45,279 nt of DNA, taken from positions 1-45,279 of the forward strand of contig JAQTRE010000010.1 in assembly GCA_028711995.1 (NCBI GenBank), in the 5' to 3' direction. The translations under genes and the position numbers were made by a program. The notes beneath the pieces were generated by a model. The model had not been told where the DNA came from. It searched no databases and saw only the letters and a list, made by a program, of their open reading frames with translations. Numbering within the stretch: position 1 is the stretch's first letter; every line of letters starts with the position of its first letter. Shown here piece after piece: positions 16,422 through 24,275 of this stretch. Source of the DNA: Dehalococcoidia bacterium (lineage in GTDB: Bacteria > Chloroflexota > Dehalococcoidia > SZUA-161 > SpSt-899).

Positions 16422-16724
16422 CTATTCCACCATCTGTTCGTATTTCCACAGAAGCGCAATGGCCCCAGTAGTATCCTTTTCCTCAAGAGCATTCAAAACG
16501 GCTTGAAGTAGATCGATCTCTCCCTCAATGGATATGGCCACCTCACGGATGGCACAACCTCCGCCACCTCAGGAGCCCATATCTGCCCGCCAGGCGAGGG
16601 TCAATTTGATATCGCGCATCCTGCGGATTTCCTCTATGCTTGAGTCCAGTGTATCGGACTTGCCGAGCCTATCGATCAGCGCGCGAACTTGCTCCTTACT
16701 GATGATGAGCATGCCCTCTTCCAT
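16422..16724 (-). CDS. probable selenoprotein, UGA-encoded Sec52, family unknown
   Basis: 100-aa reading frame from ATG 16724 to TAG 16424-16422, with a single in-frame TGA at codon 52 (16571-16569). The start has GGGAGG 6-7 nt upstream. Before the TGA the peptide matches the downstream paralogue (IISKEQ..., DRL, LDS, WRAD). After it the match resumes in the same frame through VL.AL, so the codon is read through rather than being a random stop. The local motif is GS-U-GGGG-C, facing ACCGPGPSNC in the paralogue, so Sec sits where the paralogue has Cys. A bSECIS-like hairpin follows at the right distance (16553-16537). It lies 20 bp after purH in the same operon. A standard gene caller would truncate or miss it. 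Alternative: a nonsense-mutated pseudogene. Role unknown; a selenol/thiol redox or metal site is inferred. Confidence 0.78.
16537..16571 (-). promoter_or_regulatory. UGA plus bacterial SECIS-like hairpin
   Basis: On the minus strand, the UGA (16571-16569) is followed by 15 nt. Then comes GCCA, a bulged U, CC, loop GUGA, GG and UGGC (16553-16537). That gives a 6-bp stem with one bulged U two pairs below a tetraloop beginning with G. The loop starts 22 nt after UGA, inside the 16-37 nt range described for bacterial SECIS elements, and the bulged U recalls E. coli fdhF. A competing pairing with the GGUGGC just after UGA is possible. Confidence 0.7.
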
Positions 16725-16744
16725 TTCCGTCCTCCCTCTTGGCT

Positions 16745-18292
16745 CTAATGCCTGAAATGCCTCACCCCGGTAAACACCATGGCGATATTCGCCTTATCGG
16801 CAGCGTCAATCGATTCCTGATCCCGGATCGAGCCACCCGGCTGAATGATAGCAGTGACACCGGCCTTGGCCGCCGCCTCTACTACGTCGGAGAAGGGGAA
16901 CATGGCGTCGGAAGCCAATACACTGTCCTTCGACTTATCTCCCGCCTTCTCCCTGGCAATCTGAGCAGCGATGATACGACTGGGTTGACCCGCTCCCATA
17001 CCCACCAGCGTCTTATCCTTGGCCAACACAATGGCATTGGACTTGATATGCTTGACCGCCCTCCAGGCGAAGAGCAAATCCCGGGTCTCCTGGGAGGTCG
17101 GAGCCCGTTTGGTCACTGTTTTCAGCTGAACGCTGCTCTCAGGCAGCGAATCGGAGTTTTGGACGAGAAAGCCGCCTCTCACCCGGCGCAAATCCACATA
17201 TCCCGCCGGGGAATCCCCATAGCCCGGCGGCAGGGTAGCAACGAGAATGCGCAAATCCCTCTTCTTTTTCAGCAGCGCCAGCGCATCGGGTGCATATTCC
17301 GGTGCGATAACGATTTCATAAAAAACCGGCTTGATCGCTTCGGCCGTGGCCAAGTCTATCGGCCGATTGGAGGCCACGATGCCGCCGAAGGCGGCTATCT
17401 CATCGCCGCTGAAAGCGCGGCGGTAGGCTTCACTGATATTCTGATGGCTGGCCAAACCACAAGAGTTGGTATGCTTGATGATGGCCACAGTGGGTTCGGC
17501 AAAGTCAACAACCGCAGCCCAGGCCGCATCGGCATCGAGAATGTTATTGAAGGAAAGCTCCTTTCCTCCCAGTTGCTCTGCCCATGTGATACCGGTATTG
17601 CGCGGCTGACTGCCAGGCAACTGTTCGGCATAAAAAGCGCCTTTCTGATGGGGATTTTCACCATAGCGAAGCCCATAGCGCTTTTTCATGGCTACGGTCA
17701 TCTCATCGGGGAGGACGTCATCCGGATCGCGAAGGTATTGGGAGATCGCCGTATCATAAATGGCCACATGTTGGAATGCCTTCTGCGCCAGTCTCTTCCG
17801 ATCTGCTTGCACCACTTCTCCGGAACGGAGTTTCTCCAGAATGAGCGGATAATCGGCAGGATCAACAACCACCAGGACATGCGGAAAATTCTTGGCCGAA
17901 GCTCGGATCATGGTAGGGCCGCCAATATCGATATTCTCCAGCGCATCCTGCAAGCTGATATTCGCCTTGGCCACCGTCTGCACAAAGGGATAAAGGTTGA
18001 CCACCACCATATCGATAGGGCTCATCTTGTGCTTGGCCAGTTCATTCATGTGGGCCGGAAGATCACGCCGCGCCATGATTCCGCCATGGACTGCAGGGTG
18101 GAGGGTTTTCACCCGGCCATCGAGTATTTCAGGAAAACCGGTGATATCGCTGACGCTATGGACCGCAACTCCTGCTTCTACCAGGGATTTCTTTGTGCCC
18201 CCGGTGCTAAAGATATCCACTTTCAATCCCGCCAGCCCTTTGGCGAAATCAACCAGCCCTGTCTTGTCCGAAACGCTTAAGATGGCTCGCAT
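16745..18292 (-). CDS. purH: bifunctional AICAR formyltransferase / IMP cyclohydrolase
   Basis: PurH, 515 aa, full length. It catalyses the last two steps of purine synthesis: formylation of AICAR by 10-formyl-THF and closure to IMP. The N-terminal cyclohydrolase domain (1-195) has SVSDKTGL, STGGT and RVKTLHPAVHGG. The C-terminal transformylase domain has RYGENPHQ, IIKHTNSCGLA and the terminal VRHFRH. AAGGAGG lies 5 nt before the ATG. It heads a minus-strand operon that continues into the probable selenoprotein, its paralogue, pepA and a coiled-coil gene. Confidence 0.98.
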   Translation of the reverse strand: MRAILSVSDKTGLVDFAKGLAGLKVDIFSTGGTKKSLVEAGVAVHSVSDITGFPEILDGRVKTLHPAVHGGIMARRDLPAHMNELAKHKMSPIDMVVVNLYPFVQTVAKANISLQDALENIDIGGPTMIRASAKNFPHVLVVVDPADYPLILEKLRSGEVVQADRKRLAQKAFQHVAIYDTAISQYLRDPDDVLPDEMTVAMKKRYGLRYGENPHQKGAFYAEQLPGSQPRNTGITWAEQLGGKELSFNNILDADAAWAAVVDFAEPTVAIIKHTNSCGLASHQNISEAYRRAFSGDEIAAFGGIVASNRPIDLATAEAIKPVFYEIVIAPEYAPDALALLKKKRDLRILVATLPPGYGDSPAGYVDLRRVRGGFLVQNSDSLPESSVQLKTVTKRAPTSQETRDLLFAWRAVKHIKSNAIVLAKDKTLVGMGAGQPSRIIAAQIAREKAGDKSKDSVLASDAMFPFSDVVEAAAKAGVTAIIQPGGSIRDQESIDAADKANIAMVFTGVRHFRH

Positions 18293-18340
18293 TGGACCTC
18301 CTTATGGATTTATCGGTTACCCATCCTACTGGCCGCTTTG

Positions 18341-18349
18341 ATTATAGCA
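18341..18349 (-). promoter_or_regulatory. extended -10 promoter for the purH operon
   Basis: TGCTATAAT on the minus strand (TATAAT at 18346-18341), about 50 bp before purH. No good -35 is seen at 16-18 bp, consistent with extended -10 dependence. Confidence 0.6.
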
Positions 18350-18438
18350 AATACGGTCAAACCAAGCTAGGGAAGCACCAATCACCCCTCTGGCCACCAT
18401 TCTTGGGCGATTGACAGGGACTTAACCAGATCTTCCCC

Positions 18439-18564
18439 AGCAGAGTGTTGAAAAAGTCTGACTCAACCCCCTAACCCCCACTCGTTGGGGGAACTTTTGC
18501 ATCTGGGGGACACCCCCAAACCCCCGGAAGGAGGAATCCTTCACCTCTTTTTCAGCAGCCTGCT
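18439..18564 (-). repeat. MITE-like repeat, copy B
   Basis: 126 bp bounded by 18-bp inverted repeats (18439-18456 and 18547-18564, 15 of 18 matching, form AGCAG..TG.TGAAAAAG). Read on the minus strand it carries the same core as the other copies: GGATTCCTCC, CCGGGGGTTTGGGGG and TGTCCCCC, then TTCCCCCAA..AG..GGGGG and GAGTCAGA. It begins within the stop codon of the CoA-transferase gene at 18563. No target duplication is obvious. Confidence 0.75.
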
Positions 18565-19795
18565 AGGTAAACACCCCGCTTTGAAACAGGTCGATGAACT
18601 CCTCAACAGGCATTCCCAGAAACTCGGTACATATCTTCTCGGTGTGTTCCCCCAGACACGGAGCCGGAATCGCCCGGGCCGGACTTCGCGACAGCTTGAA
18701 GGGAAATCCGATTGCCTGAACGCTTCCCATCACCGGATGCTCCACCCAGGGGAAATGCTCCCGGAATTTCAAGTGAGGATCGCGGTCGATGATATCTTCC
18801 TCATCCTGCACGATTCCCGCAGCCACACCGGCCGATTGCAGTCGGGTCATAACCTCTTCAGGGGTATGACCGATCGACCACGCTTCTATCAGCTGGTTGA
18901 GTTCTTCTTCATTCTCCTTGCGGCTACTGAGAGTGGCAAATCTGGGGTCTCTTGTCCAGGCAGGATCACCCATCGCACGGCAAAGGCTCTCCCACTCCTC
19001 ATTACTGAACACCGCGATAACGCACCATCTGTCCTCACCCAGACATCGATAGCAGCCGTGAGGACAGGCCCGTGAGGACAGATTGCCTTGCCGGGTTTGC
19101 CTTCTTCCGTTGGCCGTCCAGTCCAGAAGAGCCGGAGAGAGAAACTGGAGGCTGGCTTCCACCTGCGAGTGGTCGATATACTGCCCCTTCCCGGTGCGAC
19201 GTCTCCAATCCAGAGAGGCCAGAATAGCCGCAACAGCAAACCAGGGAGCGACCTCATCGGTATAGGATGAAGCAGGAGAAGTTCCATCTCGATCGGGCCA
19301 TCCGGTCATATGGGTGAATCCGCACAGGCTCTTCATCGACCATCCCCATCCCGGGTGTTGACAATGAGGACCCGTCTGCCCCTGGGAAGATGTGCTGAGC
19401 ATGATAATCCGGGGATTGATGCGGCTTGCTTGCGGGTAGTCCAGCCCCCATCTCTCCTTCACCCCCACAGTGAAGTTATCGATCATGACGTCAGCCCATT
19501 TTATCAAACTTTCTGCCACTTCATGCTTTCGGGGATGATTCATATCCAGGGCCATGCTGAATTTATTGGAGTTGACATAGCTGAATAGACCGGAGCGGTC
19601 CGTTCCGGTTAGCTCATCTTTATAGGGGGTGCTCATCCTGAGGATATCCGGCTTAAGGCTGGTCTCCACCTTGACCACCTCAGCGCCGAACCCGCCCAGA
19701 TAGGTGGAAATGAAAGGGCCCGCTACCGATACCGAGAAATCCAGTACCCTTAGTCCCTCCAGGGGGCTACCGCCTGCTGCTCTGGCTTGATTCAT
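18563..19795 (-). CDS. CaiB/BaiF family III CoA-transferase (second of pair)
   Basis: Class III CoA-transferase, 410 aa. It moves CoA between carboxylic acids through an enzyme-bound aspartyl intermediate. The family opening LEGLRVLDFS, the GAEVVKVE motif and DVMIDNF are present. SYTDEVAP (about residue 190) holds the probable catalytic Asp. The final residues abut a repeat element that shares the stop codon, so the C-terminus may have been changed. It overlaps the upstream CoA-transferase by 4 bp (ATGA), which suggests the two are co-translated and may form a heteromer. The acid substrates cannot be named. Confidence 0.92.
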   Translation of the reverse strand: MNQARAAGGSPLEGLRVLDFSVSVAGPFISTYLGGFGAEVVKVETSLKPDILRMSTPYKDELTGTDRSGLFSYVNSNKFSMALDMNHPRKHEVAESLIKWADVMIDNFTVGVKERWGLDYPQASRINPRIIMLSTSSQGQTGPHCQHPGWGWSMKSLCGFTHMTGWPDRDGTSPASSYTDEVAPWFAVAAILASLDWRRRTGKGQYIDHSQVEASLQFLSPALLDWTANGRRQTRQGNLSSRACPHGCYRCLGEDRWCVIAVFSNEEWESLCRAMGDPAWTRDPRFATLSSRKENEEELNQLIEAWSIGHTPEEVMTRLQSAGVAAGIVQDEEDIIDRDPHLKFREHFPWVEHPVMGSVQAIGFPFKLSRSPARAIPAPCLGEHTEKICTEFLGMPVEEFIDLFQSGVFT

Positions 19796-21048
19796 ATGAT
19801 GCCCGATTCCTTCAGCGTGACAAGTTCCTTAGCCGATATCCCCAATTCCCCATATATATCCTGATTGTGTTCTCCAATCAGAGGGGAATGCCTCCGGATA
19901 CCCAGTGGCGTAGCGCTCAGACGTGCGGCTGGACCCGGATAGGTGATATTAGCGCCTAATTCCGGATGCTCCACGTCCACCCAGAAGTTTCTGGAAAGCA
20001 GTTGCCTATCGGTCAACAGCTCGTCCGGCGCATAGGCCGGCAAAAGGTGAATGCCCCTTTTTACCGCCTCCCGATAGAGATCCTCTTTGGTATGCCGGAG
20101 AAAGAATTTCATAAACTGATCTTCCCAAGAGTCATATTCCTCCTGGGTCAACTGGCCAACGTCGATCTCTTCCCATTTCACTTGCTTCAGGTTGCCGGCC
20201 ATCCCCTCCTCATCCATCCATTCCACCAGCGGGATGATGGCCTTGGCATAGACGCCAGTCAATATCCTCATTCCGATCTGACCGTCCTTGCAGGGCCAGG
20301 TAGCTCGCTGCCATGCCTCTCCCCGGAATACATACGGGCCTGACCTGGGGACTTTGCGTTGACCGAACTCCCAGTGAGAGAGCAGCTCCGGGATCGCCGG
20401 GATCATTGATTCCTGTATGGACACATCCACTATCTGGCCTTCTCCAGTCAACGTGCGGTGGTGAAGAGCTAGAAGAGATCCTATGGCTGCCTGAGCCCCG
20501 GCATGGAGATGCGATTGCTCCACGCTCACCCTCACCGGCGGACGATCAGGATCGCCGGTTACATACATCAGTCCGCCCATGGCCACAGAGACGATATCTG
20601 AAGCTTTGTAATCCTTATAGGGACCGGACTGACCAAAAGGGGTGATTGATACCAGAATGATACGAGGATTCACTTGGCTCAACGTGGGATAACCCAACTC
20701 CAGGTTGTCTAAATACCCCGGCGCAAACGATTCGATCACGAAATCAGCAGTCTTGGCCAGTCTCTTGAATATCTCTCTTCCGTCTGAAGAACGGAGGTTG
20801 AGGGTTATTCCCTTTTTGTTAGCGTTGTAAGCAAACCAGGGCAAGCTTTTCTCCGGGTGGGGGATATCATGATAGAAAGGCCCAATATTCCGGCTCTGGT
20901 CCCCACCGGGTTCTTCCACCTTTATCACCTCTGCTCCCAGGTCACCAAGGATACGGCCGCAAAACATCCCTTTTTCGTCGGTCAAATCCAGCACCCGATA
21001 AGGAGCCAGAGGCAATTGGCTTTCGTTGTTGCTGTTCAGTTCGCTCAC
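19792..21048 (-). CDS. CaiB/BaiF family III CoA-transferase (first of pair)
   Basis: Class III CoA-transferase of about 418 aa. It has PYRVLDLTD, GAEVIKVEEPGGD, FVIESFAPGYLD, NPRIILVSITPFGQ and TGEGQIVDVS. At the usual catalytic position it reads RVSVEQSHLHAGAQ, without an obvious Asp, whereas its partner gene has SYTDEVAP. This could mean the pair works as one active and one non-catalytic subunit (inference, from my rough alignment). The start is uncertain: GTG 21048 fits the family length, while TTG 21099 would add 17 residues; neither has a clear ribosome binding site. It is transcribed away from the hypothetical gene at 21271. Confidence 0.88.
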   Translation of the reverse strand: MSELNSNNESQLPLAPYRVLDLTDEKGMFCGRILGDLGAEVIKVEEPGGDQSRNIGPFYHDIPHPEKSLPWFAYNANKKGITLNLRSSDGREIFKRLAKTADFVIESFAPGYLDNLELGYPTLSQVNPRIILVSITPFGQSGPYKDYKASDIVSVAMGGLMYVTGDPDRPPVRVSVEQSHLHAGAQAAIGSLLALHHRTLTGEGQIVDVSIQESMIPAIPELLSHWEFGQRKVPRSGPYVFRGEAWQRATWPCKDGQIGMRILTGVYAKAIIPLVEWMDEEGMAGNLKQVKWEEIDVGQLTQEEYDSWEDQFMKFFLRHTKEDLYREAVKRGIHLLPAYAPDELLTDRQLLSRNFWVDVEHPELGANITYPGPAARLSATPLGIRRHSPLIGEHNQDIYGELGISAKELVTLKESGII

Positions 21049-21160
21049 GTTGAAACCTACGCCAACCCCATTGTAAGAGAGTTGATTTGAAACCGTCAAG
21101 GAACGAGAGGGTCCACGCCAGAAGGAAGGCCTTCACTTTATTCAGGTCATAAACATAAGA

Positions 21161-21189
21161 TTGCCACAGCGCCTCATCAGGACTATAAT
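21161..21189 (+). promoter_or_regulatory. sigma-70 promoter before the gene at 21271
   Basis: TTGCCA (21161-21166), 17 bp, TATAAT (21184-21189), about 80 bp before the start codon. It matches the form of the promoters at 10728 and 11611. Confidence 0.7.
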
Positions 21190-21270
21190 CCTTACCATGA
21201 TTCCCTTTGCATCAGCCAGTGAAAAACCCCTCTGATAGGGTTATCATAAGGCCGAAAACACAAAGGGGAA

Positions 21271-22002
21271 ATGACAAGTTGGATTTCCAACCGGAGGCTA
21301 CTCTCTTCGATGCAAGAGCATGGGAACTCTCAATTTGATCATGGTGTCAGCAATGAGACCAACCCGATACGCTGCCTGAAGCAATCCATAACAGATGGCA
21401 GACATTGGTATATTGCCCTGCTGGAAGCTATGGCCATTTGGCCCATAACCGAGGAAATCCACAACGGCCGTCATTATCGATATCTGGTGGCGGATCAGGC
21501 CTTCGACTGGTTCCTGCTGGCGGAGCGCCTGTGTCAAGAAATCGACAACTTTATCCCTGAAGATGAAAAGGTTGACCTGCTTTTTGGCAAGCCGCCCATC
21601 GAGCTTTCCAGGGAAGAGTTCAGAGCACTCTTGGGCAATGAGAAATATCAGGCGCACCTCAATTATTTTTACGGCATTGTTGTGGAGCAAGCCCTGCATA
21701 TCGCTGTGGAACTGGAAATAGAGAAAGAGTTGCACGGAATGAGCCGTCGAACCAGTTCCCGGGGCGATATCTTCCAGCGGATCTATGGCTCCGCTGAGTC
21801 GCTTCTGCTCGAGCGCTTCAGACAGGCAAGGGGCTTGGATCAGAGCGAAAATCTCGCGCTCACGGAGTTCAACGAGTTCATCTACTGGCTCTTCAAATAT
21901 CGGGTGGAAAACTGCGATAGCTCCCGTGTTGCCAGCGATACCAAGAAGGCCCTGAAACAACTGGAGCAATTGAAGGGACGGCAGGTATCGATCTGGTGGT
22001 AG
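21271..22002 (+). CDS. conserved-looking hypothetical protein
   Basis: 243-aa soluble protein, predicted mostly helical and acidic, with no signal or membrane segment. Recognisable stretches: WYIALLEAMAIWP near residue 46, RYLVADQAFDWFLLAERLC near 70, and an Asn-Tyr-Phe-Tyr-rich helix near 130. No catalytic motif is seen and I do not recognise a family. AAAGGGGAA lies just before the ATG and a good promoter precedes it, so the gene looks real. It sits upstream of coaX, which has its own extended -10 promoter. Confidence 0.8.
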   Translation: MTSWISNRRLLSSMQEHGNSQFDHGVSNETNPIRCLKQSITDGRHWYIALLEAMAIWPITEEIHNGRHYRYLVADQAFDWFLLAERLCQEIDNFIPEDEKVDLLFGKPPIELSREEFRALLGNEKYQAHLNYFYGIVVEQALHIAVELEIEKELHGMSRRTSSRGDIFQRIYGSAESLLLERFRQARGLDQSENLALTEFNEFIYWLFKYRVENCDSSRVASDTKKALKQLEQLKGRQVSIWW

Positions 22003-22079
22003 AAAATCACGGATTTGACTTCATAGTGACGGGGCTTTGGGCGAACAAAGGAATTTATCACCCCAGCCAAATTTCGATA

Positions 22080-22088
22080 TGATATAAT
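22080..22088 (+). promoter_or_regulatory. extended -10 promoter for coaX-coaBC
   Basis: TGATATAAT with TATAAT at 22083-22088, 33 bp before the likely coaX start. No matching -35 hexamer was seen. Confidence 0.55.
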
Positions 22089-22120
22089 GATCCTAATCAT
22101 TGAAGAGTGCGAGTAATTTT

Positions 22121-22900
22121 ATGCTGATGGCCTTCGACGTCGGAAATACCAACATTGACATCGGGGTATTTAAGGGAGAAGAGCTCTTCACCAAGTGGGA
22201 CCTGGCAACCGATGTTTACCGGACTTCAGATGAATATGGCGTCATCCTGATGAGTTTACTGGCACAACAGGGATTGAAGCCTTCCAACATCAATCATGCC
22301 ATTATCTGCACCGTGACTCCCCCTCTGGTGACCATTCTCAAGGAAATGCTCCAGCGGTATTTTCACATCTCGCCGCTGATGGTAGAAGCGGGAATCAAAA
22401 CAGGCGTCAATATTTTGATCGATAACCCTCGCGAGGTCGGACCTGACCGAATCGCCAACGCCGTGGCCGGACACCATTTTTATGGCGGTCCGCTGATCAT
22501 CATCGATTCCGGAACAGCCACCACCTTTAATGTGCTCTCAAAGAAAGGCGACTATCTGGGAGGAGCTATAGCGCCGGGCATCAGAATCGCCATGGAGGCA
22601 CTCTTCCAGCGAACCGCCCGGCTTCCCCGCATGGACCTGGCCCGCCCCAAGAGCGTCATCGGGAAAGACACCATCTCCGCCATGCAATCAGGGGTTCTCT
22701 TTGGATATGTGGCGCTTATCGAAGGCATGGTGGTCCGGATCCAACAGGAACTGGGCACAAAAACCAAGGTGATCGCCACCGGCGGATACGCCGAGCTGCT
22801 GGCAAAAGAGGCCAGCGTCATTGAAAAGGTCGACCCTTATTTGACGCTGGTCGGGCTGAGGATCATTCACGAACTCAACTCCGGACAGAAGCATGTTTGA
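22121..22900 (+). CDS. coaX: type III pantothenate kinase
   Basis: CoaX, 259 aa, an ASKHA-fold kinase that phosphorylates pantothenate, the first step of CoA synthesis. The phosphate-binding FDVGNTNIDIGVF with Asp6, GPDRIANAVAG and IDSGTATTFNV motifs are all present, followed by GGAIAPGI. ATG 22121 (or 22127) gives the usual N-terminus; the in-frame TTG at 22100 would add seven residues. Its end overlaps coaBC by 8 bp, so two parts of the CoA pathway are translated together. Confidence 0.96.
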   Translation: MLMAFDVGNTNIDIGVFKGEELFTKWDLATDVYRTSDEYGVILMSLLAQQGLKPSNINHAIICTVTPPLVTILKEMLQRYFHISPLMVEAGIKTGVNILIDNPREVGPDRIANAVAGHHFYGGPLIIIDSGTATTFNVLSKKGDYLGGAIAPGIRIAMEALFQRTARLPRMDLARPKSVIGKDTISAMQSGVLFGYVALIEGMVVRIQQELGTKTKVIATGGYAELLAKEASVIEKVDPYLTLVGLRIIHELNSGQKHV

Positions 22901-24089
22901 AGGCAAGAATATCCTCCTGGGAGTGACCGGCAGTATTGCGGTTTATAAGGCCGTCGATCTGGCCAGCAAGCTCGTTCAAGCGGGCCTCACGGTCGATGTG
23001 ATCATGACCGAGCCCGCCGCTCAATTCGTCACGCCATTATCTTTCCGCAGCATCACGCATCGCCAAGTTCACACCGACATGTGGGCGCCGGTCGCCGAGT
23101 TCAACGTCAAGCATGTAGCGCTGGCAGACCGGGCCGATCTGGTGGTAATTGCCCCAGCCACTGCCAACACCATCGCCAAGCTGGCCCATGGCCTTGCCGA
23201 CGATCTGCTGAGCTGCACCATTCTATCCACCAGGGCTCCCATCCTTCTGGCTCCAGCGATGGACGTCGGAATGTACACCAACGCAATCACCCAGCAAAAC
23301 CTGGAAACGCTCCAAAAGCGGGGCTGCACCATCGTTGGGCCAGGCAGCGGTCGGCTTGCATCAGGACTGGAAGGTCCGGGAAGGCTGGTGGAAGTGCCTG
23401 AGATTCTGGCAGCCATTTACCAGAGCCTCGGCCGATCCGGCGACCTGGCAGGCAAACGAATCGTCATCAGCGCCGGAGGAACTCAGGAGCCCATTGATCC
23501 GGTGCGCTTCATCAGCAATTACTCTTCCGGCAAGATGGGCTATGCCATCGCAGAGGCGGCTCGGAATCGCGGGGCGCTGGTAACGCTCGTCAGCGCTTCC
23601 ACTACTGCGCCACCTCCCCTGGGTGTTGAGCTGGTGAAAGTCCAAACGGCAGCCCAGATGCGAGATGCCGTTGTCAAGGCAAGCGCGGAAGCCGATGTTC
23701 TGATTATGGCTGCTGCGGTGGCCGACTATCGCCCGGCGAATATCGCCGAGGGCAAAATCAAGCGCAAAGCCGCCAAGCTGACCCTTCAACTCGAAAAAAC
23801 GCCCGATATCCTGAGCGAAGTCAAAGGCAAGCTGTTGAAAGTGGGCTTCGCTGCCGAAAGCTCTGATCTTCTCAAAAACGCCAGTGCCAAACTGAAAAAG
23901 AAGGGCCTTGATTTCATCGTGGCCAATGATATCACCGCCTCCGATGCCGGATTCGCTGTGGATACCAACCGAGTGACGATCATCGATCGGAATGGAAAGT
24001 CCGAAGAACTGCCGTTGATGCTCAAATCCGAAGTGGCCCACAAGATACTGGATCGAGTGGCGGCCAAGCTGAAACGAAAGTCAGCTTGA
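22893..24089 (+). CDS. coaBC: bifunctional phosphopantothenoylcysteine synthetase/decarboxylase
   Basis: CoaBC (Dfp), 398 aa. The N-terminal flavin-dependent CoaC domain (1-180) decarboxylates phosphopantothenoylcysteine; the C-terminal CoaB domain (185-398) makes it from phosphopantothenate and cysteine. CoaC shows GVTGSIAVYKA, HVALADRADLVVIAPATANT and PAMDVGMY, an Asp variant of the common PAMN motif. The GSGRLASG loop has Ser where E. coli has the catalytic-loop Cys. CoaB shows ISAGGTQEPIDPVRFISN, SSGKMG, AAVADYRP and the KIKRK segment. Both variants occur in other phyla as far as I recall, so the enzyme is likely active. Confidence 0.96.
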   Translation: MFEGKNILLGVTGSIAVYKAVDLASKLVQAGLTVDVIMTEPAAQFVTPLSFRSITHRQVHTDMWAPVAEFNVKHVALADRADLVVIAPATANTIAKLAHGLADDLLSCTILSTRAPILLAPAMDVGMYTNAITQQNLETLQKRGCTIVGPGSGRLASGLEGPGRLVEVPEILAAIYQSLGRSGDLAGKRIVISAGGTQEPIDPVRFISNYSSGKMGYAIAEAARNRGALVTLVSASTTAPPPLGVELVKVQTAAQMRDAVVKASAEADVLIMAAAVADYRPANIAEGKIKRKAAKLTLQLEKTPDILSEVKGKLLKVGFAAESSDLLKNASAKLKKKGLDFIVANDITASDAGFAVDTNRVTIIDRNGKSEELPLMLKSEVAHKILDRVAAKLKRKSA

Positions 24090-24182
24090 GTCTCCGATAT
24101 CACCTGTTGAAACCCGCCGCTATGTCCTCCCGTAATTGATGCGGAATCCCCCTTCCAGCCATTTGACTGGATTCCCAATCCC

Positions 24183-24240
24183 TTCGACAAGCTCAGGACG
24201 AACGCAAAAAGAGCGCTCCGCTCGTGGTGAGCCTGTCGAA
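24183..24240. repeat. dispersed palindromic repeat of the TTCGACA..GCTCA type
   Basis: Arms TTCGACAAGCTCAGGACGA (from 24183) and its near-complement ending at 24240 (CTCGTGGTGAGCCTGTCGAA) flank a short loop. This palindromic intergenic sequence is widespread in environmental genomes. It lies between the converging coaBC and uvrB genes. Confidence 0.8.
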
Positions 24241-24275
24241 CCATCACTCAATGCCTTCGGCAAAGATACCTCCCG

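Noticed and set aside
16569-16571. Reading the in-frame TGA as a normal stop ending a 51-aa gene
   Set aside because: Homology to the adjacent paralogue continues in the same frame after the TGA, and a SECIS-like hairpin follows, so recoding is the better explanation; a pseudogene is not fully excluded.
16739-18280. 513-codon open frame on the plus strand
   Set aside because: Full-length antisense shadow of purH, which has clear family motifs on the minus strand.
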